The notes: generated from the sequence alone by a model not told the origin. A DNA stretch of 64,000 bases from CANKJK01 sp964400405 (GCA_964400405.1 CAYNUO010000005.1:1-64000); one strand, 5' to 3'; positions 14,874-24,677 are shown, counted from the first letter of the stretch. A program made the numbers and translations.

Positions 14874-15403
14874 GCGTTCGCGACCGCTGCCGGCATGTAG
14901 TCCAGCCGGTACTTCACGTAGCTCGCGGCGTACTTGTCGAGGGAGGCATCCTCTTCCGGCGTCACCGGGCGGCGCACCTTCGCCGGCGCGCCCATCACCA
15001 TGGACCCGGGCGGAATCTGCATTCCCTCGGGCACCAGCGTGCCGGCCGCGATGATGGACCCGGTGCCGATCCGGCAGCCGTTCAGCAGGATCGCGCCCAT
15101 GCCGATCAGGCACCGGTCCTCGACCGTGCAGCCGTGCACGAGGGCCCCGTGGCCGATCGTCACGTTCGCGCCGATGACGCACGCATACGACGGCACGCGG
15201 TTCACGTGGATGATGGTCCCGTCCTGGACGTTGGTGCGGTCGCCGATGCGAATGCTGTTCACGTCGCCGCGGATGACGACGTTCATCCAGACGCCGCACT
15301 CCCTGCCGATGTGGACGTCCCCGATGACCTGGGCGGACTGGTCCACGAACACGGAGGGGTCGATGGTCGGGAGAATCTGGCGAAACGGGCGGATCACGCC
15401 CAC
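14870..15403 (-). CDS. Gamma-class carbonic anhydrase family protein (YrdA/PaaY-like)
   Basis: This is a left-handed beta-helix protein of the gamma-carbonic anhydrase family; the true substrate of YrdA-like members is often unknown. The 177-aa product shows hexapeptide repeats (IGDVHIGRECGVWMNVVIRG, IGDRTNVQDGTIIHV, IGHGALVHGCTV) and the three-His zinc set (HVN, GHGALVHG). The GTG at 15403 opens the frame, but a second in-frame GTG at 15397 lies exactly 7 nt after a TAAGAT -10 and may be a leaderless start, giving 175 aa. It is the first gene of the run to era. Confidence 0.88.
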   Translation of the reverse strand: MGVIRPFRQILPTIDPSVFVDQSAQVIGDVHIGRECGVWMNVVIRGDVNSIRIGDRTNVQDGTIIHVNRVPSYACVIGANVTIGHGALVHGCTVEDRCLIGMGAILLNGCRIGTGSIIAAGTLVPEGMQIPPGSMVMGAPAKVRRPVTPEEDASLDKYAASYVKYRLDYMPAAVANA

Positions 15404-15404
15404 G

Positions 15405-15410
15405 ATCTTA
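15405..15410 (-). promoter_or_regulatory. -10 hexamer of the carbonic-anhydrase-like gene
   Basis: TAAGAT on the minus strand is followed by 7 nt and then the GTG at 15397. This is the spacing expected for a leaderless transcript. No clear -35 is seen. Confidence 0.35.
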
Positions 15411-15436
15411 GCGTGAGCGGGCGTCCCCCGCGCACG

Positions 15437-15994
15437 TCACATGCGCGGGAGCGTGAGGCCCGTCTGGGCCTGGTACTTGCCCTTCTTGTCCTTGTACGAG
15501 ACCTCGCAGACCTCGTCGCTCTGGAAGAACAGCACCTGCGCGATGCCCTCGTGGGCGTAGATCTTGGCGGGCAGCGGCGTCGTATTGGAGATCTCCAGCG
15601 TGACGTTGCCCTCCCACTCGGGCTCGAACGGCGTCACGTTGACGATGATGCCGCAGCGGGCGTAGGTGGACTTGCCGAGGCAGACCGTCAGCACGTCGCG
15701 CGGGATGCGGAAGTACTCGACCGTCCGGGCCAGCGCGAACGAGTTCGGCGGCACGATGCAGACATCCGTCTTGATGTCCACGAACGACCGGGCGTCGAAG
15801 TTCTTCGGGTCGATCACCGTGCTGTTGATGTTGGTGAAGACCTTGAACTCGTCGGCCACGCGGATGTCGTAGCCGTAGGACGAGAGCCCGTAGGACACGA
15901 CGCCCGCACGCACCTGCCGGTCCTCGAACGGCTCGATCATCTTGTGCTCGAGGGCCATCTTCCGGATCCACTTGTCAGACTTGATCGAGGGCAT
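15437..15994 (-). CDS. dcd: dCTP deaminase
   Basis: Dcd deaminates dCTP to dUTP and supplies the dUMP precursor of dTMP. The 185-aa product is of normal length, with the trimer-fold blocks SSYGYDIRVADEF, CLGKSTYARCGIIVNVTP and the catalytic Glu region EWEGNVTLEISNTTPLPAKI. Nothing shows whether it also has dUTPase activity. It lies 51 bp after ndk on the same strand. Its ribosome-binding site (CCGGAG) is locked in the 3' arm of a strong hairpin that ends at the ATG, so translation may be controlled by structure. Confidence 0.94.
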   Translation of the reverse strand: MPSIKSDKWIRKMALEHKMIEPFEDRQVRAGVVSYGLSSYGYDIRVADEFKVFTNINSTVIDPKNFDARSFVDIKTDVCIVPPNSFALARTVEYFRIPRDVLTVCLGKSTYARCGIIVNVTPFEPEWEGNVTLEISNTTPLPAKIYAHEGIAQVLFFQSDEVCEVSYKDKKGKYQAQTGLTLPRM

Positions 15995-16032
15995 CGCGAC
16001 TCCGGAATACGGGCGCCGCGACCGGAGTCACG
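15995..16032 (-). promoter_or_regulatory. Hairpin enclosing the dcd ribosome-binding site
   Basis: On the minus strand CGTGACTCCGG pairs with CCGGAGTCGCG, an 11-bp stem with a single G-U and a 16-nt loop. The 3' arm contains the dcd Shine-Dalgarno and its last base is immediately before the dcd ATG (15994). It lies between ndk and dcd. It could be a translational switch, an RNase target, or a terminator without a U-tract. Confidence 0.6.
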
Positions 16033-16045
16033 GCGCGATGACGGA

Positions 16046-16465
16046 CTAGTTGAGCTCGAGGCCCCGGAAGAAGTAGCCGAGTTCGAAGGCGGCCGTCTCG
16101 GGCGCATCCGACCCGTGGGTCGCGTTGTTGTCGATGGACCGGCCGAAGTCCTTGCGCATCGTGCCGGGCTCGGCCTTCGCCGGGTCCGTTGCGCCCATCA
16201 GCGCGCGCCACTTGAGAATCGCGCCGTCGGCCTCGAGCGCCAGCAGCACGCAGGGGCCGGACGACATGAAGTCCGTCAGCGCGCCGAAGAACGGCCGCGC
16301 GCTGTGCACCGCGTAGAAGCCCTCGGCTTCCTTCTTGGTGAGGTGCTGCAGGCGCATGGCCCGCACGGTGAAACCCGCCTCTTCGATGCGCGCGAGGATC
16401 TTGCCGGCCAGCTTCGCCTGGACGGCGTCGGGCTTGATGATTGCGAATGTGCGTTCGATAGCCAT
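16046..16465 (-). CDS. ndk: Nucleoside diphosphate kinase
   Basis: Ndk balances NTP and dNTP pools by phosphate transfer through a phospho-His. The 139-aa product has the family start ERTFAIIKPDAV and the active-site NATHGSD with His117. The start ATG has a clear GGAG 6 nt upstream. It lies downstream of sucC-sucD, a common association because succinyl-CoA ligase makes NTP that Ndk redistributes, and upstream of dcd. Confidence 0.97.
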   Translation of the reverse strand: MAIERTFAIIKPDAVQAKLAGKILARIEEAGFTVRAMRLQHLTKKEAEGFYAVHSARPFFGALTDFMSSGPCVLLALEADGAILKWRALMGATDPAKAEPGTMRKDFGRSIDNNATHGSDAPETAAFELGYFFRGLELN

Positions 16466-16504
16466 GAATCTCCGTGTGTTCCTGTGTTGAAAGGCTGCGC
16501 CCGC

Positions 16505-17380
16505 CTAGCGGCCGAGCAGTTCCTGCATCGCCTTGCCCATGTCGGCCGGGCTCTTCACGACGCGCACGCCGGCCGCGGACAACGCGTCCATCTTCTCGGC
16601 CGCCGTGCCCGACCCGCCCGAGATGATCGCGCCGGCGTGCCCCATCCGGCGTCCGGGCGGCGCCGTCTGACCGGCGATGAAGCCGACCACCGGCTTCGTG
16701 AACTCGGCCTTGATGTAGGCCGCGGCCTCCTGCTCGGCGGTGCCGCCGATCTCGCCGATCATGATGACGGCCTCGGTGTCCGGGTCGTCCTTGAAGAGCT
16801 TCAGCGCGTCGATGTGGCTGGTGCCGATGAGCGGGTCACCGCCGATGCCGATGCACGTGGTCTGCCCCATGCCGACCTTCGACAGCTGGTGGATGGCTTC
16901 GTAGGTCAGCGTGCCCGACTTCGACACGATGCCGATCCGGCCCTCGCGGACGATGTTGTGCGGGATGATGCCCGCCTTGCCCTTGCCGGGCGAGATGATG
17001 CCCGGGCAGTTCGGCCCGATCAGGCGCGTCTTCGGGTGGCTTTCGAGGAAGGTCACGGCCTTCAGCATGTCGACCACCGGAATGCCCTCGGTGATGCAGA
17101 CGACCAGCTCGATGCCCGCGTCCGCGGCCTCCATGATCGCGTCGGCCGCAAACGGCGGCGGCACGAAGATCACCGAGGCGTTCGCGCCGGTCTTCGCGCG
17201 CGCATCCGCGACCGTATTGAAGATCGCGAAGCCTTCGTGCGTCGACCCGCCCTTGCCGGGCGAGGTGCCGCCGACGACGTTGGTGCCGTAGGCCGCGGCC
17301 TGCTTGCCGTGGAACGTGCCTTCCTTGCCGGTCAGCCCCTGGACGATGAGGCGGGTGTTCTTGTCGAGGAGGACGGCCAT
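16505..17380 (-). CDS. sucD: Succinyl-CoA synthetase alpha subunit
   Basis: This subunit of the TCA enzyme that makes succinate and NTP from succinyl-CoA binds CoA and carries the phospho-His. The 291-aa product shows a Rossmann CoA-binding half (GLTGKEGTFHGKQA), and the active-site GHAGAIISGGSGTA with the catalytic His. It starts 2 bp after the sucC stop, with a GGGGGG-rich ribosome-binding site inside the sucC end. It is coupled to sucC and followed by ndk. Confidence 0.97.
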   Translation of the reverse strand: MAVLLDKNTRLIVQGLTGKEGTFHGKQAAAYGTNVVGGTSPGKGGSTHEGFAIFNTVADARAKTGANASVIFVPPPFAADAIMEAADAGIELVVCITEGIPVVDMLKAVTFLESHPKTRLIGPNCPGIISPGKGKAGIIPHNIVREGRIGIVSKSGTLTYEAIHQLSKVGMGQTTCIGIGGDPLIGTSHIDALKLFKDDPDTEAVIMIGEIGGTAEQEAAAYIKAEFTKPVVGFIAGQTAPPGRRMGHAGAIISGGSGTAAEKMDALSAAGVRVVKSPADMGKAMQELLGR

Positions 17381-17382
17381 GA

Positions 17383-18552
<1,170 letters not shown>

Positions 18553-18560
18553 AGTATGCA

Positions 18561-18590
18561 ATCGTAGTCAGCGCTTCGGCGGCCGGTCAA
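18561..18590 (-). promoter_or_regulatory. sucC promoter
   Basis: On the minus strand TTGACC (18590-18585), an 18-nt spacer and TACGAT (18566-18561) form a good housekeeping-sigma promoter. The TTG start at 18552 is 8 nt beyond the -10, so the transcript should begin at or next to the start codon. Confidence 0.6.
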
Positions 18591-18597
18591 GCGCGGC

Positions 18598-18627
18598 TTG
18601 CGCGGTTTCGACGCACAAATCTACAAT
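18598..18627 (+). promoter_or_regulatory. sdhCAB promoter
   Basis: TTGCGC (18598-18603), an 18-nt spacer and TACAAT (18622-18627) make a plausible sigma-70-type promoter. It gives a leader of about 40 nt before the sdhC ATG with GGAG at 18667-18670. It is back to back with the sucC promoter, so a regulator binding between them could control both TCA operons. Confidence 0.5.
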
Positions 18628-18675
18628 TGGAAGGTTTGTGACGGCAGCACGGGGCTCGCCGTCTGTGGAGTCCTC

Positions 18676-19344
18676 ATGTCGTCACGTCCGTTAGCGTCGT
18701 CGGTCGGCACCAAGCTGGTCGTCGGCATCACGGGACTGTTCCTCTTCATCTACCTTCTGGTCCACATCGCGGGCAATCTCGTGGTGTTCGCCGGACCCGA
18801 CACGTTCAACCAGTACGCGGGCGCGCTCGCAGCCAACCCGCTCATCATCGTCATCGAGGTCGTGCTGCTGCTGGGCTTTCTGGCCCATGTGGTCAAGGCG
18901 GTCGGCATGACGCTGCGGAACAGGAAGGCGCGCCCGGTCGCCTATGCCGTCAAGAAGCCGGCCGGGGGCGCGAGCCGGAAGTCGTTCGCGTCATCGACGA
19001 TGATCCTGTCGGGGATCTGGCTGCTCGTCTTCGTGGTCCTCCACGTCTACGGCTTCAAGTTCGCGCCGGCGCCGATGACCGCCGATGGCCACCGCGATCT
19101 GTACGCGATGGAAATGGGCTACTTCGCGAATCCGGCCCTGGTCGCGTTCTACGTGCTGACCATGGTGGTGGTCGGCACGCACCTGTTCCACGGCATCTCG
19201 AGCGCCTTCCAGTCGCTCGGGCTCGACCACCCGGCCTGGACGCCGCGGATCCTGCTGTTCGGCAAGGTCGCGGCGTCGCTCATCGCGGCGCTCTTCATCC
19301 TCATCGCCCTCTGGGCCTACGTCACGGGAGGCGTGCAGGCATGA
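18676..19344 (+). CDS. sdhC: Succinate dehydrogenase cytochrome b subunit (type B)
   Basis: This is the membrane anchor of succinate dehydrogenase/fumarate reductase that passes electrons to quinone. The 222-aa single-subunit form has five hydrophobic segments and several His for two haems (e.g. LLVHIAGNLVVF, FVVLHVYGFKF, VGTHLFHGISSAFQS). This is the type-B pattern of Wolinella, Bacillus and Bacteroidetes, with one large cytochrome b instead of SdhC+SdhD. The start ATG at 18676 has a GGAG site; earlier in-frame codons would include the promoter. It overlaps sdhA by 4 bp. Confidence 0.93.
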   Translation: MSSRPLASSVGTKLVVGITGLFLFIYLLVHIAGNLVVFAGPDTFNQYAGALAANPLIIVIEVVLLLGFLAHVVKAVGMTLRNRKARPVAYAVKKPAGGASRKSFASSTMILSGIWLLVFVVLHVYGFKFAPAPMTADGHRDLYAMEMGYFANPALVAFYVLTMVVVGTHLFHGISSAFQSLGLDHPAWTPRILLFGKVAASLIAALFILIALWAYVTGGVQA

Positions 19345-21254
19345 TTCTCGACTCCAAGATTCCGTCGGGTCCCGTTGGCTCGAAGTGGGACCGCGCACGG
19401 TTCGAGAACAAGCTGGTCAACCCGGCCAACCGGCGTAAATACACCATCATCGTCGTCGGCACGGGCCTGGCCGGCGCCTCGGCCGCGGCGTCCCTCGGCG
19501 AGCAGGGCTACAACGTCAAGTCGTTCTGCATCCAGGACAGCCCGCGCCGCGCGCACTCGATCGCCGCGCAGGGCGGAATCAACGCCGCGAAGAACTACCA
19601 GAACGACGGCGACAGCGTGTACCGGCTCTTCTACGACACTGTGAAGGGCGGCGACTACCGCGCGCGGGAGGCGAACGTCTACCGCCTGGCACAGGCGAGC
19701 GTGAACATCATCGACCAGTGCGTCGCCCAGGGCGTGCCGTTCGCGCGGGAGTACGGCGGCCTGCTCGACAACCGATCCTTCGGCGGATCCCAGGTCGAGC
19801 GCACGTTCTACGCGCGGGGCCAGACGGGCCAGCAGCTCCTGCTCGGCGCCTACTCCTCGATGATGCGGCAGGTGGCCGACAAGGCCGTCACGCTCTATCC
19901 CCGCCGCGAGATGCTCGACCTGGTCGTCATCGACGGCAAGGCCCGCGGCATCGTCGTGCGCAACCTCATCACCGGAGAGTTGGAGAGCCACGCCGGCGAC
20001 GCGGTGCTCCTCGCCACGGGAGGCTACGGCACCGTCTACTACCTCTCCACCAACGCGGTGAACTCCAACGTGACGGCCGCGTGGCGCGCCCACAAGCGCG
20101 GCGCCGCCTTCGCGAATCCCTGCTACACGCAGATCCACCCGACCTGCATTCCGGTCAGCGGCGAACATCAGTCGAAGCTGACGCTGATGAGCGAGAGCCT
20201 GCGCAACGACGGGCGCGTGTGGGTGCCGAAGCAGAAGGGCGACACGCGGCCGCCGGAGCAGATTCCCGAGAGCGAACGCGACTACTACCTGGAACGGAAG
20301 TACCCGAGCTTCGGCAACCTCGTCCCCCGCGACGTGGCGTCCCGCAACGCCAAACAGGCGTGTGACGACGGCCGCGGCGTCGGCGAGAGCGGCCTGGCCG
20401 TCTATCTGGACTTCGCGGACGCGATCAAGCGCGTCGGCGAGGACGTCATCCGGATGCGCTACGGGAACCTGTTCGACATGTACAACCGCATCACGGACGA
20501 GGATCCGTACAAGGTTCCGATGCGGATGTATCCGGCCATCCACTACACGATGGGCGGCCTCTGGGTGGACTACAACCTGCAGAGCACGATCCCGGGTCTG
20601 CACGTGCTCGGCGAAGCCAACTTCTCGGACCATGGCGCCAACCGGCTCGGTGCGAGCGCGCTGATGCAGGGTCTCGCCGACGGCTACTTCGTCATCCCGT
20701 ACACGCTGGCCCACTATCTCGGCAGCACGACGCTGCCGGCCGTCTCCACCGACCACGACGCCTTCAAGGAGGCCAAGGCCGCAACGCAGGAACGCATCAC
20801 CTCCCTGCTGAAGGTCAAGGGCAACCAGACGATTCGCTCCTTCCACCGCCGTCTCGGCCAGATCATGTGGGACTACGCCGGCATGGCCCGCACCGACGCG
20901 GGGCTCCGCAAGGCGCTGGAGGATATTCCGAAGCTCCGCGAGGAGTTCTGGAACACGGTGTCCGTGCCGGGCGACCCCAACAACCTGAACCAGAGCCTCG
21001 AACACGCCGGCCGCGTGGCCGACTATCTGGAGTTCGGCGAGCTGCTCTGCCGGGACGCGCTGAACCGGACGGAATCATGCGGCGGCCACTTCCGCGAGGA
21101 GAGCCAGACGCCGGACGGCGAAGCGCAGCGCGACGACGAGAACTTCTCGTATGTCGCGGCCTGGGAGTTCCAGGGGGTCGGCAAGGCGCCGACGCTCCAC
21201 AAGGAACCGCTGGTCTTCGAGGAAGTGCACCCCACGCAGAGGAGTTACAAGTAG
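19341..21254 (+). CDS. sdhA: Succinate dehydrogenase flavoprotein subunit
   Basis: SdhA oxidises succinate to fumarate with covalent FAD. The 637-aa product has the dinucleotide fold IIVVGTGLAGASAAASLGEQ, the FAD-attachment block RRAHSIAAQGGINAA (His72), the capping domain, and the C-terminal HYTMGGLWVDYN and GEANFSDHGANRLGASAL motifs. The length and insertions match type-B enzymes. The ATG overlaps the sdhC stop (ATGA), and sdhB follows directly. Confidence 0.96.
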   Translation: MILDSKIPSGPVGSKWDRARFENKLVNPANRRKYTIIVVGTGLAGASAAASLGEQGYNVKSFCIQDSPRRAHSIAAQGGINAAKNYQNDGDSVYRLFYDTVKGGDYRAREANVYRLAQASVNIIDQCVAQGVPFAREYGGLLDNRSFGGSQVERTFYARGQTGQQLLLGAYSSMMRQVADKAVTLYPRREMLDLVVIDGKARGIVVRNLITGELESHAGDAVLLATGGYGTVYYLSTNAVNSNVTAAWRAHKRGAAFANPCYTQIHPTCIPVSGEHQSKLTLMSESLRNDGRVWVPKQKGDTRPPEQIPESERDYYLERKYPSFGNLVPRDVASRNAKQACDDGRGVGESGLAVYLDFADAIKRVGEDVIRMRYGNLFDMYNRITDEDPYKVPMRMYPAIHYTMGGLWVDYNLQSTIPGLHVLGEANFSDHGANRLGASALMQGLADGYFVIPYTLAHYLGSTTLPAVSTDHDAFKEAKAATQERITSLLKVKGNQTIRSFHRRLGQIMWDYAGMARTDAGLRKALEDIPKLREEFWNTVSVPGDPNNLNQSLEHAGRVADYLEFGELLCRDALNRTESCGGHFREESQTPDGEAQRDDENFSYVAAWEFQGVGKAPTLHKEPLVFEEVHPTQRSYK

Positions 21255-22007
21255 GTGGCGACGATCAGCATCAAGCTCAAGGTCTGGCGGCAGGACGGCC
21301 CGGGCAAGCCCGGACGCCTTGTCGACTACGCGGCGGACAACGTCAGCACCGACATGTCGTTTCTCGAGATGCTCGATGTGGTCAACGAAGGCCTCATCAA
21401 GAAGGGCGAGGACGCGATCGCATTCGAGTCCGACTGCCGCGAGGGCATCTGCGGCGCGTGCGGCCTGGTGATCAACGGCGTGCCGAACGGCCCGGTCCGC
21501 GGCACGACGACGTGCCAGCTGCACATGCGCAGCTTCAAGAACGGCGATACGGTGACGATCGAGCCGTGGCGGGCCAGGGCCTTCCCTGTCGTCAAGGATC
21601 TCGTGGTCGACCGGAGCGCGTTCGACCGCATCATCGCGGCCGGCGGCTACGTCTCGTTCAATACGGGCGGCGCGCCGGACGGCAATGCCCTCCCGATCTC
21701 GAAGAACGTCTCCGAAGCCGCCATGGACATGGCGGCGTGCATCGGCTGCGGCTCATGCGTGGCGGCCTGCAAGAACGCGGCGGCGCATCTGTTCACGTCC
21801 GCCAAGATCACGCACCTGGGGCTGCTGCCGCAGGGCCAGCCGGAGCGCTATACACGCGTCGTCCGGATGGTCGACCAGATGGATGCGGAAGGCTTCGGCA
21901 ACTGCTCGAACGAGGGCGAGTGCGAGGCGGTCTGCCCGAAGGAAATCTCGATTTCAGGCATTGCCCGGATGTACCGGGACTACCACAAGGCGGCCCTCAA
22001 GGGCTGA
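21255..22007 (+). CDS. sdhB: Succinate dehydrogenase iron-sulfur subunit
   Basis: SdhB carries the electron chain from FAD to quinone. The 250-aa product has the plant-ferredoxin domain with the [2Fe-2S] cysteines (SDCREGICGACG ... TTC) and the C-terminal domain with CIGCGSCVAACKNA and CSNEGECEAVCPKEI for the [4Fe-4S] and [3Fe-4S] clusters. It starts with GTG directly after the sdhA stop. Its last 11 bp overlap the end of the convergent membrane-protein gene, which leaves no room for a dedicated terminator. Confidence 0.95.
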   Translation: MATISIKLKVWRQDGPGKPGRLVDYAADNVSTDMSFLEMLDVVNEGLIKKGEDAIAFESDCREGICGACGLVINGVPNGPVRGTTTCQLHMRSFKNGDTVTIEPWRARAFPVVKDLVVDRSAFDRIIAAGGYVSFNTGGAPDGNALPISKNVSEAAMDMAACIGCGSCVAACKNAAAHLFTSAKITHLGLLPQGQPERYTRVVRMVDQMDAEGFGNCSNEGECEAVCPKEISISGIARMYRDYHKAALKG

Positions 22008-23529
22008 CGCCCGCGGCCGGACCCGCCGGGTCCGCGCACGCACCGACCCGGTGCACCCTCACGCGGGTGCCCGGGCCCACCTCGTCGTCGACCAGAGGCT
22101 CCAGCACGCAGACCCGGGCCAGGTCGGCGCGGTACGCACGCGCAAGCTCCGCCACTTCCTGCTCGTACGCATCCGCGGACCTCTCGACGGCCACGACGAA
22201 CATCGCCCCGGTCCGGCGCACCAGCGCCGGCATCGCGTCGGGCGTCGCGATGTCCGCCGAGAGCAGCGTGCGGCGCCCAGTCGCCGGATGAACGTACTTC
22301 TCGAGGTCGGCGGAGACCGTCACGATCGTGGCCGTGGACGGCGTCGCGTCGAGAATCCGCACGCCGATGCCGGCCTGCAGGCGGTCCCACGACGCCAGCA
22401 CGGGGTGCACGGCGATGGTCCCACCGACCACGCCGGCGACCCACAGCCGCGGCACCCACCCCACGACACTCCCGGCGCGATTGCCCCGTCGCCGCTCCCA
22501 CCACGGGCCGAGGGTTGAGGCCGAACACCAGGCCAGCAGCGGCACGAGCGGAATGAGGAACCGGCCCATCAGCAGGAACTTGCGCAGGTCCGCTGCCGGA
22601 TCCGCGCCGTAGTTGTAGAACAGAAAGAAGGCCACCGTGCCCCAGACGGCGACCTGGCACTCCTGCCAGCGCCAGCCGCGGTACCGCGGCATCCAGAGCA
22701 GGCAGCCCGGCACCAGGACAAGCAGCGAGAACAGATAGACGGGGGCCGTCCCCATCACTGCTCCCGCCGCGAAGCCGAAGCCCACGGGGTTGACCGTCAG
22801 CGGATCGTCGTACATCAGGAAGCCCGTGAGCAACCGCAGCGAGACGCCCGCCAGCACGCCCACGCCGAGGGCCGGCACGTGCCGCTCACGCCGCACGACG
22901 GCGCCGGCCGCGAACGGGCCCAGAATGAGCAGCAGCGGCTCGCGCAGCACGAGTGAGCCCCCGGTCGCCAGCCCGGCGGCAAGCCACGGCCGCCACGTCG
23001 CACCGGCCCGGCTCCCCTTCCAGAACGCGTAGAGCCCGAGCGCCACGCACGCCGCCGACGGCACGTCGCTCATCGCGAGCCGGCCCATCGCCAGCGTGGG
23101 CGGAAACCCGAGCCACAGCCACACCGGCGCCGGCGAGAACCCCGCCTCCCGCAGCCACCGCCACAGAACGGCGGCGACCAGGACCAGCGCGCCAACCGAC
23201 GCCAATGCGGCCGCGTGCCAGCCGAACAAGCCGACAAACGGCGCCTGCAGCAGCGCGGTGCCGGCGGGATACGTGGTCGGCGCCTCCCCCTGCATGCCGG
23301 CGCCCGCGAAGCCGTCGAGCACGCCGGTCGACGCCGCCCGGGCCAACGCCACCGCGCCGGACACGTAATGCGTCTCATCGGTGATCGAGAGCGCGGTCGG
23401 AAACCAGATCAGGAAGCCGGCGGTGTAGAGCGCCACCGCGGCAAGAAGCAGCGGGCCGTGGAGGCCCGCCGGAGGAGGAACCGTGGAGCCGCCCGGGGAC
23501 CCGGACGGCTCCACGACAGCCTGAGGCAC
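21997..23529 (-). CDS. Multi-pass membrane protein, probable GT-C (ArnT/PMT-like) glycosyltransferase
   Basis: The 510-aa product has about ten hydrophobic segments over residues 20-400 and a soluble C-terminal part. The first periplasmic loop holds ITDETHY, resembling the Asp-Glu of ArnT/PMT-type (GT39/GT83) enzymes that use polyprenyl-phosphate sugars. GMQGEAPTTYPAGTALLQAP and LREPLLLILGPFAAG fit the same fold. Substrate and acceptor cannot be named. The GTG start at 23529 directly follows the mdh stop, so the gene is probably co-transcribed with mdh. It converges on sdhB with an 11-bp overlap. Confidence 0.65.
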   Translation of the reverse strand: MPQAVVEPSGSPGGSTVPPPAGLHGPLLLAAVALYTAGFLIWFPTALSITDETHYVSGAVALARAASTGVLDGFAGAGMQGEAPTTYPAGTALLQAPFVGLFGWHAAALASVGALVLVAAVLWRWLREAGFSPAPVWLWLGFPPTLAMGRLAMSDVPSAACVALGLYAFWKGSRAGATWRPWLAAGLATGGSLVLREPLLLILGPFAAGAVVRRERHVPALGVGVLAGVSLRLLTGFLMYDDPLTVNPVGFGFAAGAVMGTAPVYLFSLLVLVPGCLLWMPRYRGWRWQECQVAVWGTVAFFLFYNYGADPAADLRKFLLMGRFLIPLVPLLAWCSASTLGPWWERRRGNRAGSVVGWVPRLWVAGVVGGTIAVHPVLASWDRLQAGIGVRILDATPSTATIVTVSADLEKYVHPATGRRTLLSADIATPDAMPALVRRTGAMFVVAVERSADAYEQEVAELARAYRADLARVCVLEPLVDDEVGPGTRVRVHRVGACADPAGPAAGVSP

Positions 23530-23530
23530 G

Positions 23531-24457
23531 TTACATGCCGATGACGTCGACGAGCTCGCGCACGGCGCCGGCCGACTTCTGGAGCGCCGCATTCTCCTCG
23601 GCCGTCAGCGTGATCTCGATGATCTGCTCGACGCCGCGCGCGCCCACCTTCACGGGCACGCCCACGAAGAGGTCCTTGATGCCGTACTCGCCGGTCAGAT
23701 AGACCGAGCACGGCAGGATCTGCTTCTTGTCCTTCAACACCGCCTCGACCATCTGGGCCGCGGCCGTGCCGGGCGCGTACCACGCGCTCGTGCCGACCAG
23801 TTTCGTAATCTCCGCGCCGCCGTTCGCCGTGCGTGTGCAGATCGCGTCGATCTTTTCCTTCGACAGCAATTCCGTAATCGGAATGCCGGCGCAGGTCGAA
23901 TAGCGCGGCAGGGGCACCATCGTGTCGCCGTGGCCGCCGAGCACGAACGAGTGGATGTTCTGCACGGACACGCCCAGTTCCATCGCCACGAACGTGCTCA
24001 TCCGCGCCGAGTCGAGCACGCCGGCCATTCCGAGGATGCGCTCCTTCGGGAACTTCGTCAGCTTGAACAGCGCCTGCGACATGGCATCCAGCGGGTTCGC
24101 CACCGGAATGATGATCGCGTTCGGCGTGTACTTCACGAGGTTCGGCGCGATGCTCTTCATGATCTCGAAGTTGTCCTTCACGAGATCGTCGCGGCTCATG
24201 CCCGGCTTGCGCGGCTTGCCGGACGTGATGACGACCACGTCCGAGCCTTCCGCCGCGCTCCAGTCCGCGCCGCCGATGACACGGGCGTCGGAGCCGAGGA
24301 TCGGCTGCGACTGGTACATGTCGAGCGCCACGCCGGCCGCCTTCTGATCCGCGATGTCGATGATCACGACATCCGCGAGCTCTTTTTCCGCGACCGACCG
24401 CGCCACCGTGGCACCGACATTGCCGGCGCCGCCAACTACTGTCACTTTGCGATTCAT
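23531..24457 (-). CDS. mdh: Malate dehydrogenase (LDH-like type)
   Basis: Mdh oxidises malate to oxaloacetate with NAD+ in the TCA cycle. The 308-aa product has the Rossmann start KVTVVGGAGNVGATVA, the mobile loop KPRKPGMSRDDL (the Arg pattern of malate rather than lactate specificity), the catalytic GGHGDTMVPL and GVLDSARM. It is the tetrameric LDH-like class. A GGGA-type ribosome-binding site lies upstream. It is divergent from serA across a 220-bp regulatory region. Confidence 0.95.
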   Translation of the reverse strand: MNRKVTVVGGAGNVGATVARSVAEKELADVVIIDIADQKAAGVALDMYQSQPILGSDARVIGGADWSAAEGSDVVVITSGKPRKPGMSRDDLVKDNFEIMKSIAPNLVKYTPNAIIIPVANPLDAMSQALFKLTKFPKERILGMAGVLDSARMSTFVAMELGVSVQNIHSFVLGGHGDTMVPLPRYSTCAGIPITELLSKEKIDAICTRTANGGAEITKLVGTSAWYAPGTAAAQMVEAVLKDKKQILPCSVYLTGEYGIKDLFVGVPVKVGARGVEQIIEITLTAEENAALQKSAGAVRELVDVIGM

Positions 24458-24504
24458 GCCGTTCTTTCCCTTAGGGGACTCGCCCCGCCGTCAGACACAC
24501 TGCG

Positions 24505-24522
24505 TTCACAGTTTCTGTGGAA
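24505..24522 (-). promoter_or_regulatory. Inverted repeat in the mdh upstream region
   Basis: TTCACAG-TTT-CTGTGGAA is a nearly perfect dyad (one mismatch) about 50 bp upstream of the mdh start. It could bind a repressor or form a small hairpin in the mdh leader. No function is known. Confidence 0.3.
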
Positions 24523-24587
24523 AAGCCTGTTGAAATGACCCGGACCGTGCAGGAAATTCCTCGCGAAGTCGAACCTTTTAGCGGTTT

Positions 24588-24602
24588 GCACCATGATGGT
24601 GC
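24588..24602. promoter_or_regulatory. Perfect 15-bp palindrome between mdh and serA (candidate operator)
   Basis: GCACCAT-G-ATGGTGC is a perfect 7-bp inverted repeat around a single central base. It lies about 24 bp upstream of the serA -10 (24627), where the -35 box would be, and about 130 bp from mdh. The size and symmetry suit a dimeric transcription factor. The regulator is not identifiable from this window. Confidence 0.45.
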
Positions 24603-24626
24603 GACAGCGAGGAGCCGCAGAAAGTT

Positions 24627-24632
24627 TATACT
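24627..24632 (+). promoter_or_regulatory. Probable serA -10 hexamer
   Basis: TATACT matches the -10 consensus at five of six bases and lies 45 bp before the serA ATG. The -35 region is poor and overlaps the 24588-24602 palindrome, which suggests a regulated promoter. Confidence 0.4.
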
Positions 24633-24677
24633 GAATCGTCGTTAACCCATCACGTCTGAGATCCTGATTCCCTGACA

